64,000 bases of DNA from the NCBI RefSeq assembly GCF_023639785.1, contig NZ_CP098325.1, forward strand, positions 1,922,001 through 1,986,000, given 5' to 3'. The stretch's first letter is position 1. The number at the start of each line of letters is the position of its first letter. Source of the DNA: Leclercia adecarboxylata. Its GTDB lineage: Bacteria > Pseudomonadota > Gammaproteobacteria > Enterobacterales > Enterobacteriaceae. The notes beneath the pieces were generated by a model that saw only the letters and a program-made list of their open reading frames with translations, was not told the origin of the DNA and did not search any database. Positions 52,908-62,496 of this stretch are shown piece after piece. Both the position numbers and the translations under genes were made by a program.

Positions 52908-53324
52908 ATGGCTGCACTGCCAGACAGAGATAAATTACTGCGCAACTTTACGCGTTGCGCAAACTGGGAAGAGAAGTACCTCTACATTATTGAGCTGGGG
53001 CAGCGTCTGCCTGCCCTCAGCGAAAGCGAGCATATCCCGGAAAATAGTATTCAGGGCTGTCAGAGCCAGGTGTGGATAATAATGCACCAGAATGAAGCCG
53101 GGAGGATTGAATTAGCGGGTGACAGTGATGCGGCAATAGTGAAAGGCCTTATTGCCGTCGTGTTTATTTTATATCAGCAGATGTCCGCCCAGGATATTGT
53201 CGCCTTTGACGTCCGCCCGTGGTTTGAAAAAATGGCGCTCACCCAGCATTTAACGCCCTCCCGTTCGCAGGGGCTTGAGGCGATGATCCGCGCAATCCGC
53301 GCCAAAGCCGCCAACATTAGCTAA
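52908..53324 (+). CDS. sufE: sulfur acceptor SufE
   Basis: A 138-residue partner of SufS. The persulfide Cys is in [11 protein letters not shown] (about residue 51). It transfers sulfur to SufB. GAGGGGAAGAG precedes the ATG. Last suf gene; a terminator follows. Confidence 0.96.
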   Translation: MAALPDRDKLLRNFTRCANWEEKYLYIIELGQRLPALSESEHIPENSIQGCQSQVWIIMHQNEAGRIELAGDSDAAIVKGLIAVVFILYQQMSAQDIVAFDVRPWFEKMALTQHLTPSRSQGLEAMIRAIRAKAANIS

Positions 53325-53350
53325 ACTATCAGGACAGCCCTCATTCTGTT

Positions 53351-53381
53351 CCGCGAGACGGCTCCCGCCTCGCGGATTTTT
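53351..53381 (+). terminator. suf operon terminator
   Basis: CCGCGAG.../CTCGCGG-type stem around ACGGCTCCCGC with TTTTT. Confidence 0.85.
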
Positions 53382-53421
53382 CAGCTTTCTGACGCTCCGT
53401 CAGTGAATAAGGAATCTCAGT

Positions 53422-54435
53422 ATGAAGCGCGCGTCTCTATTAACTCTCATTCTCTTAGGTTCGTTCAGCGCGCTTAATAGCGCCTGGGCGGTGGATTACC
53501 CTTTGCCACCGGCTGGCAGCCGGCTTATCGGGCAAAACCAGACGTATATTGTCCAGGAAGGTGATAATAACCTGCAGGCAATAGCGCGTCGGTTTAATAC
53601 CGCTGCGCATTTAATACTCGAAACCAATAATACTATCGCCCCGGTCTATCCGGCACCGGGTACGGTCATCACCATTCCTTCACAGATGCTGTTGCCGGAT
53701 ACCCCCCGGGAAGGGATTGTGGTGAACCTGGCGGAGCTTCGGCTCTATTACTATCCGCCGGGTGAAAACAGCGTGCAGGTCTACCCCCTGGGTATTGGTC
53801 AGCTGGGGCTGGACACGCCCGTGACCACCACCCAAATCAGCCAGAAGATCCCGAATCCGACCTGGACGCCAACGGCGGGCATCAGAGCGCGCTCACTGGC
53901 GCAGGGCATCAAACTGCCCCCGGTGGTACCCGCAGGGCCAAATAACCCGTTAGGACGATTTGCGCTGCGTCTGGGCATAGGTAACGGTGAATACCTGATT
54001 CATGGCACCAGCGCACCGGACAGCGTAGGGTTGCGCGTCAGTTCCGGATGTATGCGCATGAACGCCCCGGATATCAAAGCGCTGTTCGCCCAGACCCGGG
54101 TCGGCACGCGGGTGCAGATCATCAATGAGCCGGTGAAGTTCTCGGTGGAGCCGGACGGTAAGCGCTACGTTGAGGTGCACCGTCCGCTGGCGACGGCGGA
54201 GGGAGAAAACCCGCAGACGTTGGCGATTACCCAAACCGGCGCCTTTACGTCATTTGTTTCGCAGGGCGATAGCGATAAGCTGCTGGTGAATAAAGCGTTG
54301 TCGCGTCGGGCGGGGATCCCGGTCGTGGTATCAACAGGTGCCGGGCAAAATGTGACCAGTACAGGTCTCTCGGCGCAGAATACGCGCTTACCGGTTGAGG
54401 CGTCGCAGGGTGGGCAGGAACAGGCTATTCAGTAA
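53422..54435 (+). CDS. ldtE: L,D-transpeptidase LdtE (YnhG)
   Basis: A 337-residue periplasmic enzyme forming 3-3 meso-Dap crosslinks in peptidoglycan. The signal peptide is [23 protein letters not shown]; a LysM-like motif ([20 protein letters not shown]) follows at about 45-64; then the YkuD domain (about 97-235) with [20 protein letters not shown], Cys being the nucleophile. Ends in a Gln/Ala-rich tail about 10 residues longer in places than E. coli's 334. It neighbours lpp, whose product is attached to the same wall by sister enzymes. Confidence 0.95.
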   Translation: MKRASLLTLILLGSFSALNSAWAVDYPLPPAGSRLIGQNQTYIVQEGDNNLQAIARRFNTAAHLILETNNTIAPVYPAPGTVITIPSQMLLPDTPREGIVVNLAELRLYYYPPGENSVQVYPLGIGQLGLDTPVTTTQISQKIPNPTWTPTAGIRARSLAQGIKLPPVVPAGPNNPLGRFALRLGIGNGEYLIHGTSAPDSVGLRVSSGCMRMNAPDIKALFAQTRVGTRVQIINEPVKFSVEPDGKRYVEVHRPLATAEGENPQTLAITQTGAFTSFVSQGDSDKLLVNKALSRRAGIPVVVSTGAGQNVTSTGLSAQNTRLPVEASQGGQEQAIQ

Positions 54436-54450
54436 AGCAAAATGCGGAGT

Positions 54451-54484
54451 AAAAAAAAATGGCGCACAATGTGCGCCATTTTAT
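54451..54484. terminator. bidirectional terminator between ldtE and lpp
   Basis: AATGGCGCAC/GTGCGCCATT around AAT with nine As on the left (Us for lpp) and TTTTATT on the right. Serves lpp on the minus strand and probably ldtE. Confidence 0.9.
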
Positions 54485-54498
54485 TAACACAGGTACTA

Positions 54499-54747
<249 letters not shown>

Positions 54748-54779
54748 CTAGATTGAGTTAATCTCCATGTAGCGTTACA

Positions 54780-54810
54780 AGTATTACACAAAGTTTTTTA
54801 GGTTGAGAAT
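54780..54810 (-). promoter_or_regulatory. lpp promoter
   Basis: On the minus strand a TTCTCA -35 and TAATACT -10 are separated by AACCTAAAAAACTTTGTG, almost identical to the strong E. coli lpp promoter, with an AT-rich tract upstream. Confidence 0.8.
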
Positions 54811-54992
54811 ATTTTTTTGATGGGAATATGCCTATTTTTGATCGTTCGCTCAAAGAAACACCTGTTTTGACTATTTCGTGAAAAATATTGTGTTAAAACA
54901 GACAATTTTCATCGGATTCATCTTAGAAAACGACCCCGTTAAATAGAAAAGCCCGATTTGCTTTTTTAATAATTTTGGCTGATAGCGGAAAT

Positions 54993-55021
54993 AAAAAAAG
55001 CGCCCCGAAGGACGCTTTTTT
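54993..55021 (-). terminator. pykF terminator
   Basis: On the minus strand AAAAAGCGTCC-TTCG-GGGCGCTTTTTTT, a short tetraloop hairpin with U-run. Confidence 0.85.
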
Positions 55022-55045
55022 AACAAATTAATTCGTTCGAAATTA

Positions 55046-56467
55046 TTACAGCACGTGAACAGATGCGGTATTCGTGGTGCCGCTTGGAACCAGTGCACCG
55101 GAAACCATCACCACCACGTCGCCTTTCTGCGCCAGGCCACGCTCAACCAGCTGCAGGGCCACTTCTTTACCCAGACGGTAGAAATCGTCAGTAGAGGCGA
55201 TCTCTTTCACCAGATGTGGAACGACGCCTTTGCTCAGCACCAGCTGACGCGCAGTCACTTCGTTAGTGGTCAGGGCCAGAATGGTCGCGTTCGGGAAGTA
55301 TTTACGCACGGCTTTCGCAGATTTACCGCCCTGGGTTGCCACAACGATCAGTGGGGCTTCCAGTTTCTCGGCAGTTTCTACCGCACCACGGCACACGGCT
55401 TCGGTGATGCGCAGTTTACGGCTGTCGTTGTTGTTATCCAGACGGCTCTGCATCACGCGATCGGTACGTTCGCAGATGGTTGCCATGATGGATACGGCTT
55501 CCAGCGGGTATTTACCCTTCGCGGATTCACCGGACAGCATAACGGCATCGGTACCGTCGAGGATGGCGTTGGCCACGTCGCCGGCTTCAGCGCGGGTTGG
55601 ACGTGGGTTTTTGATCATGGAGTCCAGCATCTGGGTCGCGGTGATAACCACTTTACGTGCGCGGACACACTTCTCGATCATCATCTTCTGCGCGAAGATA
55701 ACTTCTTCAACCGGGATCTCAACGCCCAGGTCACCACGTGCAACCATGATGCCGTCAGAGGCTTCGAGGATCTCGTCGAAGTTGTTCAGGCCTTCCTGGT
55801 TTTCGATTTTGGAGATGATCTGGATGTTTTCGCCGCCGTGGGCTTTCAGGTGCTCACGGATTTCAACGACGTCAGAACGTTTACGGATAAAGGAAGCCGC
55901 AACGAAGTCAACGCCTTGCTCGCAACCGAAGATCAGGTCCTGCTTGTCTTTCTCGGCCAGCGCTGGCAGTGCGATGGACACGCCCGGCAGGTTAACGCCT
56001 TTGTTTTCGCCCAGGTCGCCGTTGTTCAGTACTTTACAAACAACGTTTTTGCCTTCGATAGCGGTGACTTCCATACCGATCAGGCCGTCATCCACCAGAA
56101 CGGTGTTGCCGACGGACAGATCGCTGGTGAAGCCTTCATAGGTCACAGCAACGATTTCGCTGTTGCCGACAACAGACTTGTCTGTGGTGAACGTGAAGGT
56201 CTGGCCCGCTTTCAGAGAAACGTCGTTGCCGCCTTCCAGTTTAATGGTACGAATTTCTGGACCTTTGGTATCCAGCAGGATTGCTGCTTTTTTACCGGTC
56301 TTGCTCATCACGTTGCGCAAGTTCTGGATGCGCTGGCCGTGTTCAGCATAGTCACCGTGAGAGAAGTTCAGACGCATCACGTTCATGCCGGCGTCCAGCA
56401 TTTTGGTCAGCATCTCTTCAGATTCGGTTTTCGGGCCGATGGTGCAAACAATTTTCGTCTTTTTCAT
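55046..56467 (-). CDS. pykF: pyruvate kinase I
   Basis: A 473-residue fructose-1,6-bisphosphate-activated enzyme converting PEP to pyruvate. Visible: [64 protein letters not shown] and the C-terminal allosteric domain. Compared with E. coli (470) there is a three-residue gain near the C-terminus ([14 protein letters not shown]). A long leader upstream contains a Cra-like site. Confidence 0.97.
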   Translation of the reverse strand: MKKTKIVCTIGPKTESEEMLTKMLDAGMNVMRLNFSHGDYAEHGQRIQNLRNVMSKTGKKAAILLDTKGPEIRTIKLEGGNDVSLKAGQTFTFTTDKSVVGNSEIVAVTYEGFTSDLSVGNTVLVDDGLIGMEVTAIEGKNVVCKVLNNGDLGENKGVNLPGVSIALPALAEKDKQDLIFGCEQGVDFVAASFIRKRSDVVEIREHLKAHGGENIQIISKIENQEGLNNFDEILEASDGIMVARGDLGVEIPVEEVIFAQKMMIEKCVRARKVVITATQMLDSMIKNPRPTRAEAGDVANAILDGTDAVMLSGESAKGKYPLEAVSIMATICERTDRVMQSRLDNNNDSRKLRITEAVCRGAVETAEKLEAPLIVVATQGGKSAKAVRKYFPNATILALTTNEVTARQLVLSKGVVPHLVKEIASTDDFYRLGKEVALQLVERGLAQKGDVVVMVSGALVPSGTTNTASVHVL

Positions 56468-56671
56468 GACAGTCTTAGTCTTTAAGTTGAGAAGGATATG
56501 GAAATCTCGCTCCGGGGGCGCAGGGCCTCAGAGTCAAACCTGTGTTGCGAAATTTTTTATGACACGCAGTAAGGATAGGTGACATCAATTGAGCGTGCAG
56601 AAGAATGTGTGCCTGTGTTTCAGCCCAGGAAGAGAGGGTAAGTTGTGTGCGTTGTTTTTTGTAGTCCAAGC

Positions 56672-56708
56672 GCTGAAACCATTCATCAGGAGTTTGGCGC
56701 GCATTATA
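56672..56708 (-). promoter_or_regulatory. pykF promoter with Cra site
   Basis: A -10 TATAAT on the minus strand (56703-56708) and, just downstream, GCTGAAACCATTCA (56672-56685, plus reading), a good Cra/FruR half-palindrome. Cra here would repress pykF in gluconeogenic conditions, as in E. coli. The message leader would be about 230 bases. Confidence 0.7.
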
Positions 56709-56709
56709 C

Positions 56710-57050
56710 GCCGAAAGATGCGCAAAAGGAAAATAAAAACAGCGTTTCAAAAATTTTATATGCACTTTCACAACGGATTGTTATCAAGGCGTTAAGGTTC
56801 GCAGCATGGATGTTGCGTCAGAGAAAAACCTTAAGGCAAATGCCCCATTTTTGTGGCGCTTACCCATTGCCACTCCTCGACTATCGATAGCTGAAAATGA
56901 GCAATAAGCCTTTTCCCGCGTGCCATGCGGCATATTCTTCCAGGTTATAAGATATTCCTTTTCATTCATTTAAAAGCTAATAACGCCTGTTTACTATCAT
57001 TTGGACATCCATACTGCTAAACCGCCACAGGCGAACGGATCACCCGAATA
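56710..57050. other. intergenic stretch upstream of the metN-like gene
   Basis: About 340 bases. A weak tandem 8-mer GGACATCC-ATACTGCT at 57003-57018 has 5/8 and 5/8 matches to the MetJ box AGACGTCT and could be a methionine-regulatory site. Nothing else recognised. Confidence 0.3.
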
Positions 57051-58073
57051 ATGATTGTACTCAGGAATATTTCGAAGATTTTTGATAACGGAAAAGTGGC
57101 GCTGACAGCCGTTGATAACGTGAACCTGGCGATAGAGCAGGGACAGATTTATGGAATTATTGGCTACAGCGGCGCAGGTAAAAGCACCCTAATCCGCCTG
57201 CTGAATGGCCTGGAAAAACCGACCACCGGCAGCGTGACCATTAACGGCCAGGCGATCTCGGCGGCGAAAGGCGAAGCCCTGCGCCAGGCGCGGCTGAAAA
57301 TCAGTATGGTGTTTCAGCACTTCAACCTGCTGTGGTCGCGCACCGTGAGCGAGAACATCGCCTTCTCTATGCAGATTGCCGGGGTGCCAAAGGCCAAAAT
57401 TAAAGCCCGCGTGGCGGAGCTGGTTGAGCTGGTGGGCCTGAAAGGCCGCGAGCAGGCCTATCCGTCCCAGCTTAGCGGCGGACAAAAGCAGCGCGTCGGC
57501 ATTGCCCGTGCGCTGGCGAATAACCCGGACGTACTGCTCTGCGATGAGGCCACCTCGGCGCTGGATCCGCAGACCACCGATCAGATCCTCGATCTGCTCC
57601 TCGACATTAACCGTCGTTTTAAGCTGACCATTGTGCTTATCACCCATGAGATGCACGTGGTGCGCAAAATCTGTGACCGCGTGGCGGTGATGGAAAACGG
57701 CAAGGTGGTGGAAGAGGGCGAGGTGCTGCAGGTCTTTACCCATCCACAGCAGCCGATTACGCAACAGTTTGTCCGCCAGGTGAGCCAGTACGCTGAAGAA
57801 GAGACCTTCAATACGGAGCTGGCGAATGTGCTGGAAGGCACCGTCATCAAGCTGACCTTTACCGGACACAGCACCCATCAACCCGTGGTGGGGGAACTGA
57901 CGCTGCGCTACGGCCTGCCGTTTAACATCCTGCACGGCAAAATGACGCAAACCGCCCACGGCGTGTTCGGCCAGCTCTGGCTGCACGTGTTGGCAACGGA
58001 AGAACAACTGAACAATATCCTCGCCGATTTGCAGCACAGTGATATTGAAGGTGAGGTAATTAAACATGGCTGA
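57051..58073 (+). CDS. methionine-type ABC transporter ATP-binding protein (MetN family)
   Basis: A 340-residue ATPase. Walker A GYSGAGKST near 38-46, signature LSGGQKQRVGIARAL, Walker B LLCDEATSALDPQT, then a C-terminal NIL-type regulatory domain (about 265-340) as in MetN, which binds methionine for feedback. E. coli has one metNIQ elsewhere; this is a second system between pykF and fumD. It overlaps the permease by eight bases. Substrate not certain. Confidence 0.9.
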   Translation: MIVLRNISKIFDNGKVALTAVDNVNLAIEQGQIYGIIGYSGAGKSTLIRLLNGLEKPTTGSVTINGQAISAAKGEALRQARLKISMVFQHFNLLWSRTVSENIAFSMQIAGVPKAKIKARVAELVELVGLKGREQAYPSQLSGGQKQRVGIARALANNPDVLLCDEATSALDPQTTDQILDLLLDINRRFKLTIVLITHEMHVVRKICDRVAVMENGKVVEEGEVLQVFTHPQQPITQQFVRQVSQYAEEETFNTELANVLEGTVIKLTFTGHSTHQPVVGELTLRYGLPFNILHGKMTQTAHGVFGQLWLHVLATEEQLNNILADLQHSDIEGEVIKHG

Positions 58074-58734
58074 GACTCTCTTCCCGCACCTGAAATGGGA
58101 CCAGCTCTGGGCGGCTACCCTGGAAACGCTCTACATGACCGCACTCTCCGGCGTCGCCACCTTTATGCTGGGCCTGGTCCTCGGCCTGGCGCTGTTTTTA
58201 ACCGCCCGGGGTGGCATGTTCCACAATCGCACGGTCTACAGCGTGATTTCCATTGTGGTGAACGTGTTCCGCTCTATCCCGTTCATTATTTTGATTGTGC
58301 TGCTGATCCCTTTCACCAAAACCGTGGTGGGGACCATCCTCGGGGCGAACGCCGCGCTGCCCGCCCTGATTGTCGGGGCCGCGCCGTTCTATGCCCGTCT
58401 GGTGGAGATTGCCCTGCGTGAAGTGGACAAAGGGGTGATCGAAGCGACGCGCTCGATGGGGGCCCGTCTGAGCACCTTAATTTTTCGGGTTTTACTGCCG
58501 GAATCCTCACCCGCCCTGGTCTCCGGGATCACGGTGACGCTGATTGCCCTGGTAAGTTACAGCGCCATGGCGGGGGTGATTGGTGCCGGTGGTCTGGGAA
58601 ATCTGGCTTATCTGGAAGGATTCCAGCGCAACCATGGTGACGTCACGCTGGTGGCCACGGTGACCATTTTGATCATCGTTTTCATTATCCAGTTCTGCGG
58701 CGACATCATTACTTCACTGTTAGACAAAAGATAA
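58066..58734 (+). CDS. methionine-type ABC transporter permease (MetI family)
   Basis: A 222-residue permease with five membrane helices and the EAA loop EATRSMGARLSTLIFRVLLPES, which contacts the ATPase. Similar in length and motifs to MetI. It lies 28 bases ahead of the binding-protein gene. Confidence 0.9.
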   Translation: MAETLFPHLKWDQLWAATLETLYMTALSGVATFMLGLVLGLALFLTARGGMFHNRTVYSVISIVVNVFRSIPFIILIVLLIPFTKTVVGTILGANAALPALIVGAAPFYARLVEIALREVDKGVIEATRSMGARLSTLIFRVLLPESSPALVSGITVTLIALVSYSAMAGVIGAGGLGNLAYLEGFQRNHGDVTLVATVTILIIVFIIQFCGDIITSLLDKR

Positions 58735-58762
58735 ACACTAATAACACACAGGAACCATCATC

Positions 58763-59575
58763 ATGAAAAAGACACTGACGTTGATCGCCGCAGCAACCCT
58801 GAGCGCCCTGAGCTTTGCCTCCTGGGCTGACACCCTGACCGTGGGTGCGTCCAACACCCCGCACGCCGAAATTCTGGAGCAGGCGAAGCCAATCCTGGCG
58901 AAACAGGGTATCGATCTCGAGATCAAACCCTTCCAGGACTACATCCTGCCGAACACCGCCCTGGCGGGTCGCGACATCGACGCCAACTACTTCCAGCACA
59001 TTCCTTATCTGAACAGCGTGCTGAAAGATCACGCCGGGGACAAAGAGTACGATTTCGTCAGCGCCGGGGCGATCCACATCGAGCCGATCGGTATCTACTC
59101 TAAAAAATACAAGTCGCTGAAAGATCTGCCGGAAGGCGGGAAAATCATCATGCGTGATGCGGTCTCTGAAGAGGGACGTATCCTCTCTATCTTCGAGAAA
59201 GAGGGCGTCATCAAGCTGAAGCCGGGCATCGACAAAGTGACCGCGCGCATCAGCGATATCGTTGAGAACCCGAAGAAGCTGCAGTTCACCCCGAACGTTG
59301 AAGCCTCTCTGCTGCCGCAGATGTACAACAACGATGAAGGCGCTGCGGTCGTCATCAACGCCAACTACGCCATCGATGCAGGCCTGGATCCGGTTCACGA
59401 CCCGATCGCGGTAGAGAGCGGTGAAAACAACCCGTACGCCAATATCATCACCGTTCACCGCGGCGATGAGAAGAAAAAGGACATCGTGGCCCTGGTCGAC
59501 GTCCTGCACTCCAAAGAGATCCAGGACTGGATCCGCACCAAGTATAAAGGCGCGGTGATCCCGGTTAACAACTGA
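58763..59575 (+). CDS. MetQ/NlpA-family periplasmic binding protein (non-lipidated)
   Basis: A 270-residue substrate-binding protein with signal peptide MKKTLTLIAAATLSALSFASWA and mature start DTLTVGASNTPHAEIL. The family core KPFQDYILPNTALAGRDIDANYFQHIPYL and VIAINANYAIDAGL-like segment is present. There is no Cys anywhere, so unlike E. coli MetQ it cannot be a lipoprotein and should be free in the periplasm. Likely ligand L- or D-methionine or a relative. Confidence 0.9.
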   Translation: MKKTLTLIAAATLSALSFASWADTLTVGASNTPHAEILEQAKPILAKQGIDLEIKPFQDYILPNTALAGRDIDANYFQHIPYLNSVLKDHAGDKEYDFVSAGAIHIEPIGIYSKKYKSLKDLPEGGKIIMRDAVSEEGRILSIFEKEGVIKLKPGIDKVTARISDIVENPKKLQFTPNVEASLLPQMYNNDEGAAVVINANYAIDAGLDPVHDPIAVESGENNPYANIITVHRGDEKKKDIVALVDVLHSKEIQDWIRTKYKGAVIPVNN

Positions 59576-59593
59576 TTTATCCGTTTGATTTCA

Positions 59594-59627
59594 AAGCCTG
59601 GCGGGTCTCTCGCCGGGCTTTTTTTGT
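59594..59627 (+). terminator. terminator of the MetNIQ-like operon
   Basis: AAGCCTGGCG(GG)/CGCCGGGCTT around TCTCT with seven Ts. Confidence 0.85.
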
Positions 59628-59680
59628 ATACGGACGATGAATGAATTAAGCTGGCGTTTTAAGGCAACGGAGTGAAAGTC

Positions 59681-59890
59681 ATGGGCAATGTAACCAAAGA
59701 CGAAGCGCTGTATCAGGAGATGTGTCGCGTGGTAGGCAAGGTCGTGCTTGAAATGCGGGATTTAGGGCAGGAGCCAAAGCATATTGTTATCGCCGGGGTC
59801 CTGCGCACCTCGCTGGCGAACCAGCGGGTGAAACGCAGTGAACTGACTACCCGGGCGATGGAAACCGTGGTTAAGGCCCTGGCCGGCTGA
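59681..59890 (+). CDS. fumD: fumarase D (FumD, YdhZ)
   Basis: A 69-residue protein, same length as E. coli FumD. Start MGNVTKDEALYQEMCRVVGK is three codons inside the longest frame. The core VVLEMRDLGQEPKHIVIAGVLR is nearly identical. Reported to have fumarase activity in E. coli. In E. coli it lies just after pykF; here a transporter was inserted between. The next gene begins 22 bases later on the same strand. Confidence 0.9.
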   Translation: MGNVTKDEALYQEMCRVVGKVVLEMRDLGQEPKHIVIAGVLRTSLANQRVKRSELTTRAMETVVKALAG

Positions 59891-59912
59891 CCTGCCTGCG
59901 CCCGTTCATCGC

Positions 59913-61241
59913 ATGAGCCGCACAACATTTTTACAGCGGGGGATCCTGGTCTGGCTTACGCTCTGCCTGCTCAGCAGCGTGCTGCTGTATGCCGAACAGA
60001 TCCGCCGCCAGTTCTGGGAACTCGACCGTGAATTCGCCACGGCGTTTACCGAAATTGGCGCGGTGCTCACCCAGAATGAGTCGGTGCTGCCGCTGTTGAA
60101 TGGCGATGAAGATCTGGCGGCGCTGCGCAAAAAATTCCCGCAAATACGTGACCTGCAAAAGACTCAGGGACGTGCGCTCGACGCCGCCCGGGTTGAACCC
60201 GTTTCCGGCACGCAGTACTGGCTCTACAACCCCTGGCGACAGATTCGGGTGCTGATCGACCCCGCGCCGGTCATCAACGCCTGGCCCCGGTTTACCCGCA
60301 TCTCCCTTGATCTTACCGGCGATATGCCGCCGCCGCCCGCGGACGCCTTCTGGCACTGGCAACGGCCGTTTTCCCAACATACCCAACCCTTTGTTCTGCA
60401 GGCCGATGCCCGACCGGCGTGGCTGAACGTGACGCTGCTGCCGTTTTTCCTGCTGTTTACCGGCTGGGCTATCCTGGTGGCGGCAGGGGGGCTGATTTTC
60501 TGGCAGCGTAAGCAGCGCCAGAATGCGGACCAGCGCGCCTGGTACTACCAACACGCCCGGCTCAATACCCTGGGGGAGATCACCGCGGGCATCGTGCACG
60601 AGATCAACCAGCCCCTGACCGCGGTTCAGACCTGGATCCAGGGGGCGCAACGCCAGCTGAGCCAGGATAACCCCGCAGCGGTGTCTCAGGCCCTGGGGTC
60701 GGCGCTGGTGCAGACCCAGCGGATTGGCGAGCTGCTGGCCCGCTTTCGCGAGCATGTCACCCAGGATGCCGTTACCCTGGGCGAAGTGGATCTCGCCGAG
60801 TGCTGGCAGCACGTCGCCAACCTGCTGGAACACGAGCGCACCGCCAGGCCTGTTCGCCTTACCCATGACTTTGCCCCCGATGCCCGAACCCTCTGCGCCG
60901 ACCGGCTGTGGCTGGAGCAGGTGCTGCATAACCTTCTCAGCAACGCCATTCAGGCCCAGCAGGCCAGGGCGGCGGGCTGGGTGCATATCCGCAGCCGCCG
61001 CGAGGGCGAACGCGTTCAGGTGGAGATTGTCGACGGCGGCCCGGGCTTTACCCCGGAAGCACTCCACAACGCCCTGATGCCTTTTTACAGCGGGCGGGAG
61101 GGCGGTACGGGGCTGGGGATGACCCTGACGGAGTCACTGGTCACCCGCATGAATGGCACGCTGGTTCTGGACAACGCCCCGGAAGGCGGAGCCAGGATCA
61201 GATTACAGTTTGCTCACCACGGGAGTCAGTCAGATGGATAA
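59913..61241 (+). CDS. membrane sensor histidine kinase
   Basis: A 442-residue two-component kinase. TM1 about 10-26; periplasmic domain 27-170 with no recognised fold; TM2 about 174-197; HisKA with phosphoacceptor His229 (AGIVHEINQPL); HATPase with N-box EQVLHNLLSNAIQA (335-348), G1 DGGPGF (374-379) and G2 GGTGLGM (397-403). The HEINQPL type places it with FixL/DctB/TtrS-like kinases. Start has no strong ribosome site; coupling from fumD is possible. It overlaps the regulator gene by eight bases. Signal unknown. Confidence 0.88.
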   Translation: MSRTTFLQRGILVWLTLCLLSSVLLYAEQIRRQFWELDREFATAFTEIGAVLTQNESVLPLLNGDEDLAALRKKFPQIRDLQKTQGRALDAARVEPVSGTQYWLYNPWRQIRVLIDPAPVINAWPRFTRISLDLTGDMPPPPADAFWHWQRPFSQHTQPFVLQADARPAWLNVTLLPFFLLFTGWAILVAAGGLIFWQRKQRQNADQRAWYYQHARLNTLGEITAGIVHEINQPLTAVQTWIQGAQRQLSQDNPAAVSQALGSALVQTQRIGELLARFREHVTQDAVTLGEVDLAECWQHVANLLEHERTARPVRLTHDFAPDARTLCADRLWLEQVLHNLLSNAIQAQQARAAGWVHIRSRREGERVQVEIVDGGPGFTPEALHNALMPFYSGREGGTGLGMTLTESLVTRMNGTLVLDNAPEGGARIRLQFAHHGSQSDG

Positions 61242-61845
61242 CGTCATCTGGTTAATTGATGATGATGCGTCAGTCAGGGAGTCGCTGGTATTTCTGCTTA
61301 ACGGAATGAACTGGCGCGTGGAGCCTTTTGAGAGTATTGCCGCTTTTACTGCCGCCCAGGGAGCAGATAAAGCGCTGGCCGGCTGCCTGCTGCTGGACAT
61401 GCGCATGCCGGGTAAAGGCGGGCTGGCCTGGCTGGAAGAGGGGAAATGGCCGTGGCCGCTGCTGCCGGTGATCCTGATGACCGGTCACGGCACCATTGAT
61501 GCCTGCCGCCGCGCGTTTCATAACGGGGTGTTTGAGTTTTTCACCAAGCCGCTGGACGCCGACAAGCTGATTGAGTCCATCACCGCCGCCCTCGCCGAAA
61601 GCCAGCGGCGCGTGGGGGCATGGCAGGAGGCGAAACGGGTCAGAGCGCGGTTTGAACAGCTCACCTCCCGGGAGCATGAAGTGCTGCTGGCGTTAATGGA
61701 AGGCAGCAGTAATAAAGAGGTCGCCGCCCGGCTTAACCTTTCGCCCCGGACGGTAGAAGCGCACCGGGCGGCGGTATTCCTCAAGCTGGGAGTCGCAAGC
61801 CTGGTGCAGGCCATACGGGAATACGACAAATTGCAATCCGTATAA
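61234..61845 (+). CDS. FixJ/TtrR-like response regulator
   Basis: A 203-residue regulator. Receiver domain 1-118 with Asp9-11, phosphoacceptor Asp55 (LLLDMRMPG), Thr83 and Lys105 (FFTKPL). LuxR-type helix-turn-helix about 143-188 (LTSREHEVLLALMEG, then NKEVAARLNLSPRTVEAHR). Start chosen inside the kinase 3' end, after GGGAGTCAGTC. It pairs with the upstream kinase. Targets unknown; the HbpS-like gene 90 bases downstream is a candidate. Confidence 0.9.
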   Translation: MDNVIWLIDDDASVRESLVFLLNGMNWRVEPFESIAAFTAAQGADKALAGCLLLDMRMPGKGGLAWLEEGKWPWPLLPVILMTGHGTIDACRRAFHNGVFEFFTKPLDADKLIESITAALAESQRRVGAWQEAKRVRARFEQLTSREHEVLLALMEGSSNKEVAARLNLSPRTVEAHRAAVFLKLGVASLVQAIREYDKLQSV

Positions 61846-61934
61846 CTACCAGGATCGCCCCGTAATCAACCGGATAACATTTCATCGCCCGCTTCGATAG
61901 GCTGCATCTGTTTCCACTTACCAGAGGATGTGCG

Positions 61935-62414
61935 ATGAAAAAGTTAATGATGGCAGTGTGTGTAGCAGGAATGGTCGGCGTATCGGCGCATGCTCAGTCC
62001 GTGGCGCAAAAGAGTCTCTCCCTGACCCAGGCAAACGCGTTAGCCAGCGCGGCGATCCAGGCCTGCACGGCCAAAAATTATCAGGTCAGCGTTACGGTGG
62101 TGGATCGTGCCGGGGTGGTGAAAGCGGTACAGCGCACCGATAATGCCGGTCCGCACACCCTGAAAGCCAGCGAAATGAAAGCCTTTACCGCGCTCAGCAC
62201 CAAAAACGCGTCGGGGAAAGTGATGGAGTCCGCCCAGAGCAACGCGGGCGCGCAAAACCTGCGTGATATCCCTGGCCTGCTGCTGCTGGCGGGAGGATTA
62301 CCGGTCAGGGAAGGGGATGAGGTGATTGGCGCCATCGGAATTGGCGGCGCGCCGGGTGGACATCTGGATGAGGCCTGCGCTCAGCAGGCGATTGAAAGCC
62401 TGACGAAGTCGTAG
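61935..62414 (+). CDS. exported HbpS/GlcG-like (DUF336) protein
   Basis: A 159-residue protein with signal MKKLMMAVCVAGMVGVSAHA. The mature domain is the GlcG/HbpS fold: LSLTQANALASAAIQACTAKNY, VTVVDRAGVVKAVQRTDNAGPHTLKAS, and the C-terminal GLPVREGDEVIGAIGIGGAPGGHLDEACAQQ (quoted in parts). Streptomyces HbpS binds haem outside the cell and modulates a kinase; other members have no known role. It is downstream of the two-component genes, with 89 bases that could hold its own promoter. Confidence 0.85.
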   Translation: MKKLMMAVCVAGMVGVSAHAQSVAQKSLSLTQANALASAAIQACTAKNYQVSVTVVDRAGVVKAVQRTDNAGPHTLKASEMKAFTALSTKNASGKVMESAQSNAGAQNLRDIPGLLLLAGGLPVREGDEVIGAIGIGGAPGGHLDEACAQQAIESLTKS

Positions 62415-62419
62415 TAAAT

Positions 62420-62490
62420 CGCCCGGCGGCGCTTCGCTTGCGCGGGCCTACGGTTGTATGCCGGGTAAGGCGGTAGCCGCCACCCGGCTT
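62420..62490. repeat. REP-like repeat after the HbpS-like gene
   Basis: Two GC-rich inverted units (GCCCGGCGGCGCTTCGCTTG and GCCGGGTAAGGCGGTAGCCG with its pair CACCCGGC) in the typical REP/BIME spacing, similar to the pair near aroH. Confidence 0.75.
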
Positions 62491-62496
62491 TTTACA

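Noticed and set aside
55055..56485. 476-codon open frame antisense to pykF
   Set aside because: It is the mirror of a highly biased pykF reading frame, has no ribosome site, and its translation (His/Phe/Gln-rich) resembles no protein.
56784..56969. 61-codon frame on the minus strand upstream of the MetN-like gene
   Set aside because: No ribosome site, no hydrophobic or domain pattern; it probably lies in promoter DNA.
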